NCBI RefSeq assembly: GCF_905171775.1
Contig: NC_053490.1
Coordinates: 33,812,006 to 33,876,005 of the forward strand
DNA length: 64,000 nt
Reading direction: 5' to 3'
Source: Rana temporaria
Taxonomy: Eukaryota > Chordata > Amphibia > Anura > Ranidae
Shown: one piece after another, positions 33,899 to 44,788 of the stretch
Position numbering within the stretch: the stretch's first letter is position 1
Layout of the letters: every line of letters starts with the position of its first letter
Notes under the pieces: generated by a model
Told to the model about the DNA's origin: nothing
Databases searched by the model: none
Seen by the model: the letters and a program-made list of their open reading frames with translations, nothing else
Program-made: the position numbers and the translations under genes

Positions 33899-34633
33899 GT
33901 AGATTCACAAAGAGTTAGGCCGGCTTATCTGCAGATAAGCCGGCCTAACTCTGAATCTACGCCGGCGTTTGTTTAAGTGTATTCTCTAACAGAGATACGC
34001 TTAAACATATCTAAGATAGGCCGGCTTGCGCCGTTCTATTTTAGCCTGCAATGTCTCTGGTGGCAGCTAGATGGCGCTTCCATTGCGGCCGGCGTAGATT
34101 ATGTAAATGAGGGGATACGCCGATTCCCGACGATTTACGAGCGTACGCCGGGCCTACTCCGTCGAGTTACGTAGTTTCCGTAAGGGATAGGCCGCCTAAA
34201 GTTATTCCACCTATGAGGTGAAATAACAATGTTAAGTATGGCCGTCGTTCCCGCCGCGAGGTTCGAATTTTTTACGTCGTTTGCGCAAGTCGTCCGCGAA
34301 TCGGGATTTACGTCGTTTACGTACGCGTCGAAATCAATAGGCCCGTACGGCCTACTTAGCCGCAATGCGCACCGGGAAATGTAGTCGCCCGGCGCATGCG
34401 CAGTGTAAAAAACGTAAAAAAACGTGAGGTCAAGCCTCATTTCAATACTACACGCCCCCCTCCCAGTCATTTGAATTAGGTGCGCTTACGCCCCCTCGTT
34501 TTAGGCTACGCCGCCGAAAATTTGAAGGTAAGTGGTTTGAGAATCACTACTAACCTAAATAATTTACGGCGGTATAGCCTAAAAAGACTAGGCTAGGCCG
34601 TCCTAATTTTAGGCGCCCCTACGTGAATCTACC
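33899..34633. mobile_element. CpG-rich MITE family M, copy 7
   Basis: Ends GGTAGATTCACAAAG and ACGTGAATCTACC are inverted. The interior has the TTAAGTATGGCCGTCGTTCC block. GCAGCTAGATGGCGCTTC lies at 34064-34080. Confidence 0.8.
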
Positions 34634-34749
34634 TATTAGTATCAGTGAGTACTTGACCAAAAGTATTGGTACGTGTTCTCGTCGGTAAAAAATCAGTATT
34701 GGTGCCACCCAGGTTCCAACCCTTCCCCGCTATAAGAAAAAGTTCTGGC
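34634..34749. other. Unassigned short stretch
   Basis: GTATCAGTGAGTACTTG-type sequence, possibly a repeat fragment. No gene. Confidence 0.3.
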
Positions 34750-34750
34750 T

Positions 34751-35110
34751 TAAGGGTCGGATCACACCACAGAAACGCAGTCGGGATGTGTCTCTGCATG
34801 CGTGTTTTGCTGCGTTACGGTGCATTTTTGATGCATTCTTAATTTTTTAATTTTTTTCCCCTTTTTTCAAAAGTTTCCTATTTTTTTTTTTTTCTGTAAT
34901 GCATATTTGATGCCTTTCGGTGCGTTTTTTATCCCTTTTGCTACGTTGCAGTGCAGTTCTGTGCAGGAAAGAATGCAGCATGTTCTACTTTTTATTCTGC
35001 ACTGGAACGGAGCTCACTGGTGTGAACTAAACTATATAATCTACTGTCCATGTATTTTTGATGCAGAAAAAAAAATGCACGGTACTGCATCTGGTGTGAA
35101 CTAGCCCTTA
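34751..35110. mobile_element. MITE, TAAGGGTCGGATCACACCA ends
   Basis: TAAGGGTCGGATCACACCA and TGGTGTGAACTAGCCCTTA are inverted, with a TGCATTTTTGATGC-rich interior. No product. Confidence 0.65.
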
Positions 35111-35116
35111 GATATA

Positions 35117-35188
35117 CTCTATATTGTCAAAAGTATTGGGACGCCTGCCTTTACACGCACATGAACTTTAATGGCATTCCAGTCTTAT
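35117..35188. mobile_element. Terminal fragment of a third Tc1-like element
   Basis: TATATTGTCAAAAGTATTGG followed by GACGCCTGCC resembles the terminal repeat of a vertebrate Tc1 family known to me. Only ~70 bp remain, and a MITE abuts it. Confidence 0.55.
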
Positions 35189-35189
35189 A

Positions 35190-35903
35190 GCTAGAATCAG
35201 GTAGGGCGGCGCATCTTTCAGGCGTCGTAGCGTATCGTATTTACGATACGCCGCCGTAAGTCAGAGAGGCAAGTGCTGTATTCACAAGTACTTGCCTCCT
35301 AAGTTACAGCGGCGTAGCGTAAATGGGGCCGGCGTAAGCGCGCCTAATTCAAATGAGGATGAGGGGGCGTGTTTTATGTAAATGATTGGTGACCCGACGT
35401 GATTGACGTTTTTTACGAATGGCGCATGCGGACATATGCCAGTGTGCATTGCTCCAAAGTACGCCGCAAGGACGTATTGGTTTTAAATTACGTAAATTAC
35501 GTCCAGCCCCATTCACGGACGACTTACGCAAACGACGTAAAATTTTAAAATTTTGACGCGGGAACGACGGCCATACTTACCATTGGCTAGGCCAGCTATT
35601 TGTTCGACTAGCTTTACGCCGGAAAAAGCCTTACGTGAACAACATAAAAAAATGCGCCGGGCGCACGTACGTTTCTGAATCGGCGTATCTTACTCATTTG
35701 CATATTCTACGCCGAACTCAATGGAAGCGCCACCTAGCGGCCAGCGTAAATATGCACCCTAAGATACAACGGCGTAGGAGACTTACGCCGCTCGTATCTT
35801 AGCCTAATTTAAGCGTATCTGGTTTCCAGAATACGCTTAAATTTACGACGGCGTAGATTCAGAGTCACGACGGCGTATGCGTAACTGTCTCTGGATACAG
35901 CTA
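35190..35903. mobile_element. CpG-rich MITE family M, copy 8
   Basis: Left end AGAATCAGGTAGGGCGG. The interior matches other M copies. AGCGCCACCTAGCGGCCA lies at 35725-35742. The right end is degenerate (TCTCTGGATACAGC). Confidence 0.75.
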
Positions 35904-35907
35904 TTAT

Positions 35908-36525
35908 AGGTAGATTCAGTAAGAGTTAGGCCGACTTATCAGTAGATAAGCCGACCTAACTCAGAATCTACGCAGACTTATGTTTACGCGCATGCTCAAA
36001 CAGAGATACGCTTAAACATATCTAAGATACGACGGCTTGCGCCGTTTTATCTTAGATTGCAATATTTTGGATGGGCGCTAGGTGGCGCTTCCATTGCGGT
36101 CGGCGTAGAATATGTAAATGAGTAGATACGCCGATTCACGAACTTACGCCCGGCCGACGCAGTACTTTTACGCCGTTTTCTGTAAGAGATAGGCCGCGTA
36201 AAGTTAGAGCAAGGCCCTATTGGAATAGTAATGTCAAGTATGGCCGCCATTCCCGCGTCGGAAATTCGATTTTTTTACGTCGTTTGCGTAAGTCGTCCGT
36301 GAATCGGGATTTACTTTGTTTACGTCCACGTCAAAATCAATAGGCCCATGCGGCGTACTTAGCCGCAATGCACACTGGGAAATGTAGGCGCCCGGCACAT
36401 GCGCAGTTTAAGAGAACGTAAAAAACGTGAGGTCAAGCCATTAACATAAAACACGCCCCCCTCAAACACATTTGAATTAGGCGCCCTTACGCCCGCCGAT
36501 TCAGGCTACGCCGACGTAACTTAGC
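35908..36525. mobile_element. CpG-rich MITE family M, copy 9, right-truncated
   Basis: Left end TAGGTAGATTCAGTAAGAG directly follows copy 8. It stops after GCTACGCCGACGTAACTTAG without a right terminus. TGGGCGCTAGGTGGCGCTT is at 36072-36090. Confidence 0.75.
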
Positions 36526-36554
36526 AGCACTGTGTGCTCCAGTCCTTATACTGA

Positions 36555-36776
36555 ACATTCCGAGGACACCGCACAGAAACCGAGATTCCAGCTGTTCCCA
36601 CCGCAGACCTCGCCAACCCCTGGAGGCCGCAGCCTTCTAGAAGGATCCATGAGAAGATGATGCAAGATATGAAATCTCTTACACTCCGCCAGCTAAAGGA
36701 AAGCAGCTGTGACCGGGATCCTCCCTCCTCCGTCCAGAAATATCCACCGGATGGGAATTTTATATCATTTCTATGA
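36555..36776 (+). CDS. Possible exon (unrecognised protein C-terminus)
   Basis: Non-repetitive sequence just right of a truncated MITE. A frame is open for 73 codons from after a TGA at 36552-36554 to a TGA at 36774-36776. Its composition is protein-like (RRIHEKMMQDMKSLTLRQLK in the middle, ending DGNFISFL). There is no ATG near its start, so it would have to be an internal-to-terminal exon. Upstream AG dinucleotides exist (for example before 36564), but the polypyrimidine tract is poor. I do not recognise the protein. It could be chance: a 73-codon frame is not rare. Confidence 0.3.
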   Translation, partial: TFRGHRTETEIPAVPTADLANPWRPQPSRRIHEKMMQDMKSLTLRQLKESSCDRDPPSSVQKYPPDGNFISFL

Positions 36777-36930
36777 GAACGTTAGGGGGATGCGCCTTTC
36801 CAGCCATTCTCCGATTACACACAATGCAACATCTGGAATCCTGATTTGGAGGCTCCTTCGGGGTTTAGAATTTTCTGCAGAGTGACGGTCCTTGTGATTT
36901 ATAAAGTACAGTACCAAGTTCAAATTTCAG
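36777..36930. other. Unique sequence after the possible exon
   Basis: No AATAAA signal follows within this stretch, and nothing else is recognised. Confidence 0.3.
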
Positions 36931-36934
36931 GTTA

Positions 36935-37425
36935 AAGCGCTAGTCACCCCAAAACCCCAAAACCAAAATATTAACTTATTGCAGCTTATCAATCATTAGA
37001 TACGATGGCTGCATTCGTTTTATTTTTTAAGCTTTTTTCCCCCTCTGTTATCACCTGCTGATCTGCCCAGTAAAACCCTGTATTAGAGTGCCTCCACTCT
37101 GGATGAAGGAGCACAGGAAGCACCTTTGGACAGCAGCATTGTCCATAACTCCCAACTGTCCCTGATTTCGAGGGACTGCCCCTGATTTGGAGCAATGTCC
37201 CTCTGTCCCTCTTTCTCCTCATTTGTCCCTCATTTTGGTCTGATCTATACAGTTGTATATAAAATGCACTTTTTATCTATCAAAAAGTGTTTCCCAGTGC
37301 TAAATCTTTCATCCAATTTCTAAATTGCTGCATTTGTAAATTCCAAAAGCCAATATCAAGGAATAGTAGTGGTAAAAAAGCACTTGTGGGTTTAACCAAT
37401 CTTATTTTTTTTGTACAATTCTCCT
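36935..37425. mobile_element. TTAA-type element (AGCGCTAGTC end) joined to a second repeat
   Basis: 36935-37150 repeats at 38389-38590 (GCGCTAGTCA-CCCAAAACC, CTTATTGCAGCTTATC, GGAGCACAGGAAGCACC). From 37145 another repeat begins (ACTCCCAACTGTCCCTGATT), which recurs at 58257. Both copies of the first element are non-coding. Confidence 0.65.
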
Positions 37426-37429
37426 TTAA

Positions 37430-38384
37430 CCACTTAAGCCCCGGACCATTTTGTTCCTAAATTCAGTTTTGCGATTCGGCACTGCGTCGCTTTAACAGAC
37501 AATTGCGCGATCGTGCGACGTGGCTCCCAAACAAATTTGGCGTCCTTTTTTCCCCACAAATAGAGCTTTCTTTTGGTGGTATTTGATCACCTCTGCGGTT
37601 TTTATTTTTTGCGCTATAAACAAAAATAGAGCGACAATTTTGAAAAAAATTCTATATTTTTTACTTTTTGCTATAATAAATATCCCCCAAAAACATATAT
37701 ACAATTTTTTTTTCCCTCAGTTTAGGCCGATACGTATTCTTCTACCTATTTTTGGTAAAAAAAATCGCAATAAGCGTTTATCGATTGGTTTGCGCAAAAT
37801 TTATAGCGTTTACAAAATAGGGGATCATTTTTTTTTTTTTTTTTTTTTACTACTAATGGCGGCGATCAGCGATTTTTTTCATGACTGCGACATTATGGCG
37901 GACACTTCGGACAATTTTGACACATTTTTGGGACCATTGTCATTTTCACAGCAAAAAATGCATTTAAATTGCAGTTTGGGAGTTAACCACAGGGGGCGCT
38001 GTAGGAGTTAGTGTTCACCTAGTGTGTGTTTACAACTGTAGGGGGGTGTGGCTGTAGGTCTGACGTCATTGATCGTGTCTCCCTATAAAAGGGATCACTC
38101 GATCGATGCGCCGCCACAGTGAAGCATGGGGAAGCCGTGTTTACATAGGGCTCTCCCCGTTCTTCAGCTCTGGGGAGCGATCGCGAGGGGGCGGCTAGAA
38201 ACGTTTCTAGCCGCCCCCTCATCCCGGATCGCTCACAGAGCTACCGACCGCCGCATGTAACGCGCGGGGGGGGGGTCCCGATCGGACCCCCGACCCGCGG
38301 AAAGGCAGGGACATACGGGTACGCCCATCTGCCTGTACGTGCCATTCTGTGGACGTATATATACATGCGGCGGTCGTTACGCGG
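37430..38384. mobile_element. TTAACCACTTAAG element family H, copy 2, uninterrupted
   Basis: TTAA at 37426-37429 and 38385-38388. The left end CCACTTAAGCCCCGGACC matches copy 1; the right end is GTCGTTACGCGG. It preserves the TTTATAGCGTTTACAAAATA junction interrupted in copies 3 and 4, so it provides the empty site for those MITE insertions. It contains a 36-bp perfect palindrome (38186-38221) and AACCACAGGGGGCGCTG near 37984. Confidence 0.85.
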
Positions 38385-38689
38385 TTAAAGCGCTAGTCAA
38401 CCCAAAACCAAAATTTTAACTTATTGCAGCTTATCAATCATTAGATACGATGGCTGCATTTGTTTTATTTTTTAAGCGTTTTTCCCCTCTGTTATCACCT
38501 GCTGATCTGTCCAGTAAAACCCTGTATTAGAGTGCCTCCACTCTGGATGAAGGAGCACAGGAAGCACCTTTGGACAGCAGCATTGTCAGTCTGGGCAGAG
38601 GGGAATGGTAAATGTATTAGGAGGTTTAGAAACACTAACAAATTAAAGCCAGACTCCACCTCACACTAGAAAAATTGGAAGAGGAAACA
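38385..38689. mobile_element. TTAA-type element (AGCGCTAGTC end), second copy
   Basis: 38389-38590 repeats 36935-37140. Beyond that the sequence is unassigned. Confidence 0.55.
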
Positions 38690-38990
38690 GGGATTATAGC
38701 GGTGCCCAACAAAAGAAAACAATTATGTTTAGAAATTAGTTTAATATACATACAAAAAAAATTGCAGAAAAAAGCAAATAAGAAGAAACAAATTATGTTT
38801 AATACTGGCCAGAGTATTAATGGCCTACTGGAGTTTACTGGTCAAATAATCCCTACATGTTTCGCCAAGAGATTTACTTCTTCAGGGAAAAAAATTAGCT
38901 CACACTACAATTACAGTAACCGTTTTTTCCTTTTAGTATAAAGGTTTTACATAAATAAAGTTGATCGTTGTAAGTAAGTTGATCAGCGTT
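38690..38990 (-). mobile_element. Repeat family R copy with hammerhead-like core
   Basis: On the minus strand the hammerhead-like core (38850-38890) is followed by an AT-rich stretch and a tail ending TTGTTGGGCACCGC (about 38697), similar in layout to the other R tails. Boundaries are approximate. Confidence 0.45.
38850..38890 (-). ncRNA. Hammerhead-ribozyme-like motif, degenerate
   Basis: Minus strand: CTGAAGA (38879-38885), extra A, stem II GTAAA-TCTC-TTGGC with four of five pairs possible, then GAAAC. Self-complementary ACATGT (38855-38860) follows, giving a GTA triplet. Short stem I: TTCC before the core with GGGA after the triplet. The palindrome differs from ACGCGT in the other copies yet remains self-complementary, as a dimer stem III would require. 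Confidence 0.6.
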
Positions 38991-39138
38991 AAATGGTTTG
39001 TCTCATCCCTGATACAGTGCCTTGAAAAAGTATTCATACCCCTTTAAATTTTCCACATTGTGTCACATCACAACCAAACGTAAAATGTATTTTATTGGGA
39101 TTGTATGTGATAGACCAACACAAAGTGGCTCATAATTG

Positions 39139-39290
39139 TGAAGTGGTATAAAGATGAGGGATGGACAGCCGCACTCCAAACCAAACGGGTTGTCTTTATT
39201 CAAATCAACAGCAAGAACACAGCAGATCACAGCAATAGGAACAGGAGAATACCGACGTTTCGCACTGGCTTCAGTGCTTATTCAGCCCCC
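39139..39290 (-). mobile_element. Repeat family R fragment inside Tc1 element B
   Basis: On the minus strand it runs from the stem II region of a hammerhead-like core through TTTGAATAAAGAC to GGTTTGGAGTGCGGCTGTCC. The tail organisation (AATAAA, then TTGG-GTGC) matches the other R copies. Confidence 0.5.
39250..39290 (-). ncRNA. Hammerhead-like motif, probably inactive remnant
   Basis: Minus strand: CTGAATA, extra A, perfect 6-bp stem II GCACTG-AAGC-CAGTGC, GAAAC, then self-complementary ACGT and the GTC triplet. The invariant G8 is replaced by T. The CTGAAT part coincides with Tc1 host sequence (ATTCAGCCCCC), so the 5' half of the core is likely lost and replaced at the insertion junction. 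Only stem II and the GAAACGTC half are convincing. Confidence 0.4.
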
Positions 39291-39322
39291 TTTACTCTGA
39301 TACCCCTAACTAACATCTAGTG

Positions 39323-39469
39323 CAGGGATATGCAATTAGTGGACCTCCAGCTGTTGCAAAACTACAAGTCCCATCATGCCTCTGCCTCTGGGAGTCATGC
39401 TCATCTTGCTATGCCTCATGGGATTTGAAGTTCTGCAACAGCTGGAGGTCCGCTAATTGCATATCCCCA
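39323..39469. mobile_element. 147-bp hAT-like MITE in Tc1 element B
   Basis: Ends CAGGGATATGCAATTAG and CTAATTGCATATCCCCA, flanked by perfect 8-bp duplications ATCTAGTG (39315-39322 and 39470-39477). Almost the whole element is a hairpin (CCTCCAGCTGTTGCAAAACT against its complement). Confidence 0.92.
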
Positions 39470-39611
39470 ATCTAGTGGAACCAATCACCTTCAGAAGTCA
39501 CCTACTTAGTAAATAGAGTCCACCTGTGTGTAATTTAATCTCAGTATAAATACAGCTGTTCTGTGAAGCCCTCAGAAGTTTGTTAGAGAACCTTAGTGAA
39601 CAAACAGCATC

Positions 39612-40190
39612 ATGAAAGACAAAGAACACACCAGACAGGTCAGGGATAAAGTTGTGGAGAAGTTTAAAGCAGTGTTAGGTTATAAACAAATATCCCAAGC
39701 TTTGAACATCTCACAGAGCACTGTTCAATCCATCATCCGAAAATGGAAAGAGTATGGCACAACTGCAAACCTACCAAGACATGGCCGTCCACCTAAACTG
39801 ACAGGCCGAGCAAGGAGAGCATTCATCAGAGAAGCAGCCAAGAGGTCCATGGTAACTCTGGAGGAGCTGCAGAGATCCACAGCTCAGGTGGGAGAATCTG
39901 TCCACAGGACAACTATTAGTTGTGCTCTCCACAAATCTGACCTTTATGGAAGAGTGACAAGAAGAAAGCCATTGTAGAAAGAAAACCATAGGAAGTCCCG
40001 TTTGCACTTTGCGAGAAGCCATGTGGGGGACACAGAAAACATGTGGAAGAAGGTGCTCTGGTCAGATGAGACCAAAAATGTAACTTTTTGACCTAAAAGC
40101 AAAACGCTATGCGTGGTGGAAAACTAACACTGCACATCACTCTGAACACACCATCCCCACCGTGAAACATGGTGGTGACAGCATCATGTT
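39612..40190 (+). pseudogene. Tc1-family transposase, N-terminal part, broken
   Basis: Begins at an ATG in normal Tc1 position. The 121-codon frame has a helix-turn-helix segment (YKQISQALNISQSTVQSIIR) and an AT-hook-like GRPPKL. A TAG at 39975-39977 ends the frame after RRKPL, and Tc1 sequence continues in frame past it (KVLWSDETK, with the first catalytic Asp) before a further stop near 40088. The gene is then cut by a hAT element at 40196. It resumes at 46746, where QQDNNPKHTA (second catalytic Asp) is recognisable; the final Glu region is absent. The element is dead. Confidence 0.92.
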
Positions 40191-40659
40191 GTGGGCAGGG
40201 CCGGACTGGCCTACCGGGATACCGGGAAAATTCCCGGTAGGCCGCTTGCTTTTCTGCCTGTCAATCAAATACAATCAGCGGCGGCCGTAGCTGCGGCCGC
40301 CATCGCGGCCGCCGCTCTTTTCAATTGTGCACGGGTGTCGGCTGCACTGAGTTCCCTGGGGCTGCTTTTGAGTAGCTCCAGACTGTCACTGCCGTAGTTA
40401 GGTAAGGGGAGGAGCCGAGCAGGAGAAACAAACGTCGGGACGTCACATGTTCCATCTTCCCGCGCGGCGCCAGGACAGCCCACAATGTCTCTGCAGGGTC
40501 ACGAGTGAGGGGAGAGAGCCGCAGAGGAGAAGTGTCACCTTGGAGGCTGGAGCACAAGGTATTTTTCTAATATTAGAGGGGACGGACAGGATAGGACAAT
40601 TTCGGGGGGGGTTATACAATGTACAGGGAGGGGCGATTCTGTATGAAAAGTTCTCCATC

Positions 40660-43600
40660 ACCTGATGCCAGTACTCTCCTCCCTCATCCCAGTGTCCCCC
40701 TGTACTCCCCTCCCTCATCCCAGTGTCCCCCCCTGTACTCCCCTCCCTCATCCCAGTGTCCCCCCTGTACTCCCCTCCCCCATCCCAGTGTCCCCCCCTG
40801 TACTCCCCTCCCTCATCCCAGTGTCCCCCTGTACTCCCCTCCCCCATCCCAGTGTCCCCCCTGTACTCCCCTCCCCCATCCCAGTGTCCCCCCTTGTACT
40901 CCCCTCCCTCATCCCAGTGTCCCCCTGTACTCCCCTCCCTCATCCCAGTGTCCCCCTGTACTCCCCTCCCCCATCCCAGTGTCCCCCCATGTACTCCCCT
41001 CCCTCATCCCAGTGTCCCCCTGTACTCCCCTCCCCCATCCCAGTGTCCCCCTGTACTCCCCTCCCCCATCCCAGTGTCCCCCCCTGTACTCCCCTCCCCC
41101 ATCCCAGTGTCCCCCCCTGTACTCTCATCCCAGTGTCCCCCTGTACTCCCCTCCCCCATCCCAGTGTCCCCCCCTGTACTCCCCTCCCCCATCCCAGTGT
41201 CCCCCCCTGTACTCCCCTCCCTCATCCCAGTGTCCCCCTGTACTCCCCTCTCCCATCCCAGTGTCCCCCTGTACTCCCCTTCCCCATCCCAGTGTCCCCC
41301 CCTGTACTCCCCTCCCCCATCCCAGTGTCCCCCTGTACTCTCCTCCCTCATCCCAGTGTCCCCCTGTACTCCCCTCCCCCATCCCAGTGTCCCCCCCTGT
41401 ACTCCCCTCCCCCATCCCAGTGTCCCCCCCCCTGTACTCCCCTCCCTCATCCCAGTGTCCCCCTGTACTCCCCTCCCCCATCCCAGTGTCCCCCCCTGTA
41501 CTCCCCTCCCTATCTCAGTGTCCCCCCTGTGATCTCGTCCCCCTTGTGATCTCCTCCCTCATCCCAGTGTCCCCCCGTACTTCCCTCCCTCATCCCAGTG
41601 GCCCCCCCTGTGCTCCCATCCCAGTGTCCCCCCTGTACTCCCCTCCCTCATCCCAGTGTCCCCCCCTGTACTCCCCTCCCTCATCCCAGTGTCCCCCTGT
41701 ACTCCCCTCCCTCATCCCAGTGTCCCCCTGTACTCCCCTCCCTCATCCCAGTGTCCCCCTGTACTCTCCTCCCCCATCCCAGTGTCCTCCCTTTACTCCC
41801 CTCCCTCATCCCAGTGTCCCCCCTGTGATCTCGTCCCCCTTGTGATCTCCTCCCTCATCCCAGTGTCCCCCCGTACTTCCCTCCCTCATCCCAGTGGCCC
41901 CCCTGTGCTCCCATCCCAGTGTCCCCCCACCCTGTACTCCCCTTCAGTGTCCCCCCATACTCCCCTCCCCCATCCCAGTGTCCCCCCTGTGATCTCCTCC
42001 CCCATCCCAGTGTGTGTCCCCCCCGTGCTCCCCTCCGCCATCCCAGTGTCCCCCCCCCCCGTACTCCCCTCCCTCATCCCAGTGTCCCCCTGTACTCCCC
42101 TCCCCCATCCCAGTGTCCCCCCCCCTGTACTCCCCTCCCTCATCCCAGTGTCCCCCCCTGTACTCCCCTCCCTCATCCCAGTGTCCCCCCCCCGTACTCC
42201 GTTCCCCAGTCCCCCCCCTCGTACTTCCCTCCCTCATCCCATTGTACTCCCCTCCCTCATCCCAGTGTCCCCCCTGTACTCCCCTCCCTCATCCCAGTGT
42301 CCCCCTTGTGCTCCCCTCCCCCATCCCAGTGTCCCCCTTGTGATCTCCTCCCTCATCCCAGTGTCCCCCGTACTTCCCTCCCTCATCCCATTGTCCCCCC
42401 TGTGCTCCCATCCCAGTGTCCCCCCACCCTGTACTCCCCTTCAGTGTCCCCCCGTACTCCCCTCCCCATCCCAGTGTCCCCCCTGTGATCTCCTCCCCCA
42501 TCCCAGTGTCCCCCCTGTGATCTCCTCCCCCATCCCAGTGTGCCCCCTGTGATCTCCTCCCCCATCCCAGTGTCCCCCCATTGCTCCCCTCCCCCATCCC
42601 TGTGTCCCCCCTCCCTCATCCCAGTGTCCCCCCCCTGTACTCCCCTCCCTCATCTCAGTGTCCCCCCTGTGCTCCCATCCCGGTGTCCCCCCGTACTCCC
42701 CTCCCTCATCCCAGTGTCCCCCCTGTGCTCCCATCCCAGTGTTCCCCCCGTACTCCCCTCCCCTATCCCAGTGTCCCCCCGTACTCCCCTCCCCTATCCC
42801 AGTGTCCCCCCCCTGTACTCCCCTCCCTCATCCCATTGTCTCCCCTGTGCTCCCATCCCAGTGTTCCCCCCGTACTCCCCTCCCCTATCCCAGTGTCCCC
42901 CCATACTCCCCTCCCCTATCCCAGTGTCCCCCCCCCCGTACTCCCCTCCCTCATCCCATTGTCTCCCCTGTGCTCCCATCCCAGTGTCCCCCCCCCTATC
43001 CCAGTGTCCCCCCCGTACTCCCCTCCCTCATCCCAGTGTTCCCCCCCGTACTCCCCTCCCTCATCCCAGTGTCCACCCCGTACTCCCCTCCCCCATCCCA
43101 GTGTCCCCCCTGTGCTCCCATCCCAGTGTTCCCCCCTGTACTCCCCTCCCCTATCCCAGTGTCCCCCCTGTGCTCCCATCCCAGTGTTCCCCCCCGTACT
43201 ACCCTCCCCTATCCCAGTGTCCCCCCCGTACTCCCCTCCCCATCCCAGTGTCCCCCCTGTGCTCCCCTATCCCAGTGTCCCCCCCGTACTCCCCTCCCCT
43301 ATCCCAGTGTCCCCCCTGTGCTCCCATCCCAGTGTTCCCCCCGTACTCCCCTATCCCAGTGTCCCCCCCCCCGTACTCCCCTCCCCTATCCCAGTGTCCC
43401 CCCTGTACTCCCCTCACCCATCCCAGTGTCCCCCCTGTGCTCCCATCCCAGTGTTCCCCCCCGTACTCCCCTCCCCTATCCCAGTGTCCCCCCCGTACTC
43501 CCCTCCCCCATCCCAGTGTCCCCCCCGTACTCCCCTATCCCAGTGTCCCCCCCCCGTACTCCCCTATCCCAGTGTCCCCCCTGTGCTCCCATCCCAGTGT

Positions 43601-44080
43601 CCCCCCCGTACTCCCCTCCCCTATCCCAGTGTCCCCCCCCGTACTCCCCTCCCTCATCCCAGTGTCCCCCCCCCGTACTCCCCTCCCCCATCCCAGTGTC
43701 CCCCCTGTGCTCCCATCCCAGTGTTCCCCCCCGTACTCCCCTCCCCTATCCCAGTGTTCCCCCCTGTACTACCCTCCCCTATCCCAGTGTCCCCCCGTAC
43801 TCCCCTCCCTCATCCCAGTGTCCCCCCCCGTACTCCCCTCCCCCATCCCAGTGTCCCCCCTGTGCTCCCATCCCAGTGTTCCCCCCCGTACTACCCTCCC
43901 CTATCCCAGTGTTCCCCCCTGTACTACCCTCCCCTATCCCAGTGTCCCCCCGTACTCCCCTCCCTCATCCCAGTGTCCCCCCCCCGTACTCCCCTCCCCC
44001 ATCCCAGTGTCCCCCCTGTGCTCCCATCCCAGTGTTCCCCCCCGTACTACCCTCCCCTATCCCAGTGTTCCCCCCTGAAG
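40660..44080. repeat. 3.4-kb pyrimidine minisatellite, ~31-33 bp unit
   Basis: Units of CCTGTACTCCCCTCCCTCAT plus CCCAGTGTCCCC, with C-run length variation. The right half (after ~42600) alternates with a 24-bp short form CTGTGCTCCCATCCCAGTGT. All plus frames stay open for hundreds of codons (up to 525) as Pro/Ser/Tyr-rich repeats. These are artefacts of stop-free sequence, not genes. Confidence 0.95.
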
Positions 44081-44206
44081 TGTATACACCGTTCCTACAG
44101 GGCCTCAAAGATGCTTTCGCATTGGAGTGAGAAGAGAGGCTATTTCAGGGCATTTTGAAGGCGCTATTTTGTAGCGCCTGCGAAGTACCTCAGTGTGAAA
44201 GTAGTC

Positions 44207-44532
44207 TAAGACCCCTTTCACACTGAGGCGCTTTGCAGGCGCTATAACACAAAAAATAGCGTCTGCAGAGTGCCCTGAAAGAGTGGTTCCATTCACTCCA
44301 GTGTGAAAGCCCAAGTGCTTTCACACTGGAGTGGTGCGCTGGCAGGACATTAAAAATTTTCCTGCAAGCAGCATCTTTGAGGCGCAGTAGGAGCGACTCC
44401 TAAAGCGCCCCTGCCCATTGAAATCAAAGCGGCGCTTTGCGGCCATTAAAAGCACCCCTGAATAGTGCCGCTAAAAATAGCGGCGCTTTACTGCCGATGC
44501 CCCCACCGCCCCAGTGTGACAGAGGCCTTAAA
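44207..44532. mobile_element. Foldback MITE, GACCCCTTTCACACTG ends
   Basis: GACCCCTTTCACACTGAGGC and GCCCCAGTGTGACAGAGGCC are inverted, flanked by TAA and TTA. Interior GGCGCTTTGC / AAAGCGCC hairpins. Related to 21674-22058. Confidence 0.7.
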
Positions 44533-44788
44533 GTCATCATCATGTGCGATTGTGTGTGATGTGCTAAGCAGACAGAGCCGCTGGTGATCCTACTCCCTCT
44601 TTCCCCCTGTACAGTGTCAGAGACACTGGCGCAGCATTGGCAGAGGACTGTATCCCTGCACTGCTGTGTGTCCCTGACCATCACAGTGCCACTGCCAGTG
44701 AGTGTGACCTGTATGTGTACCACTGCGTGCTTTCACTGTCTGATGTTCCATTCCACTCTGCCTTTCTGCCCAGTGCTGTGCCCATGAT

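Noticed and set aside
38193..38215. TAGAAACGTTTCTA, considered as another hammerhead GAAAC core
   Set aside because: No CTGANGA partner at the right distance. It is the centre of a simple palindrome.
40619..44158. Plus-strand open frames of up to 525 codons rich in Pro/Ser
   Set aside because: Every plus frame is open because the minisatellite has no stop words. The peptides are the same repeat in shifted phase and there is no non-repeat domain.
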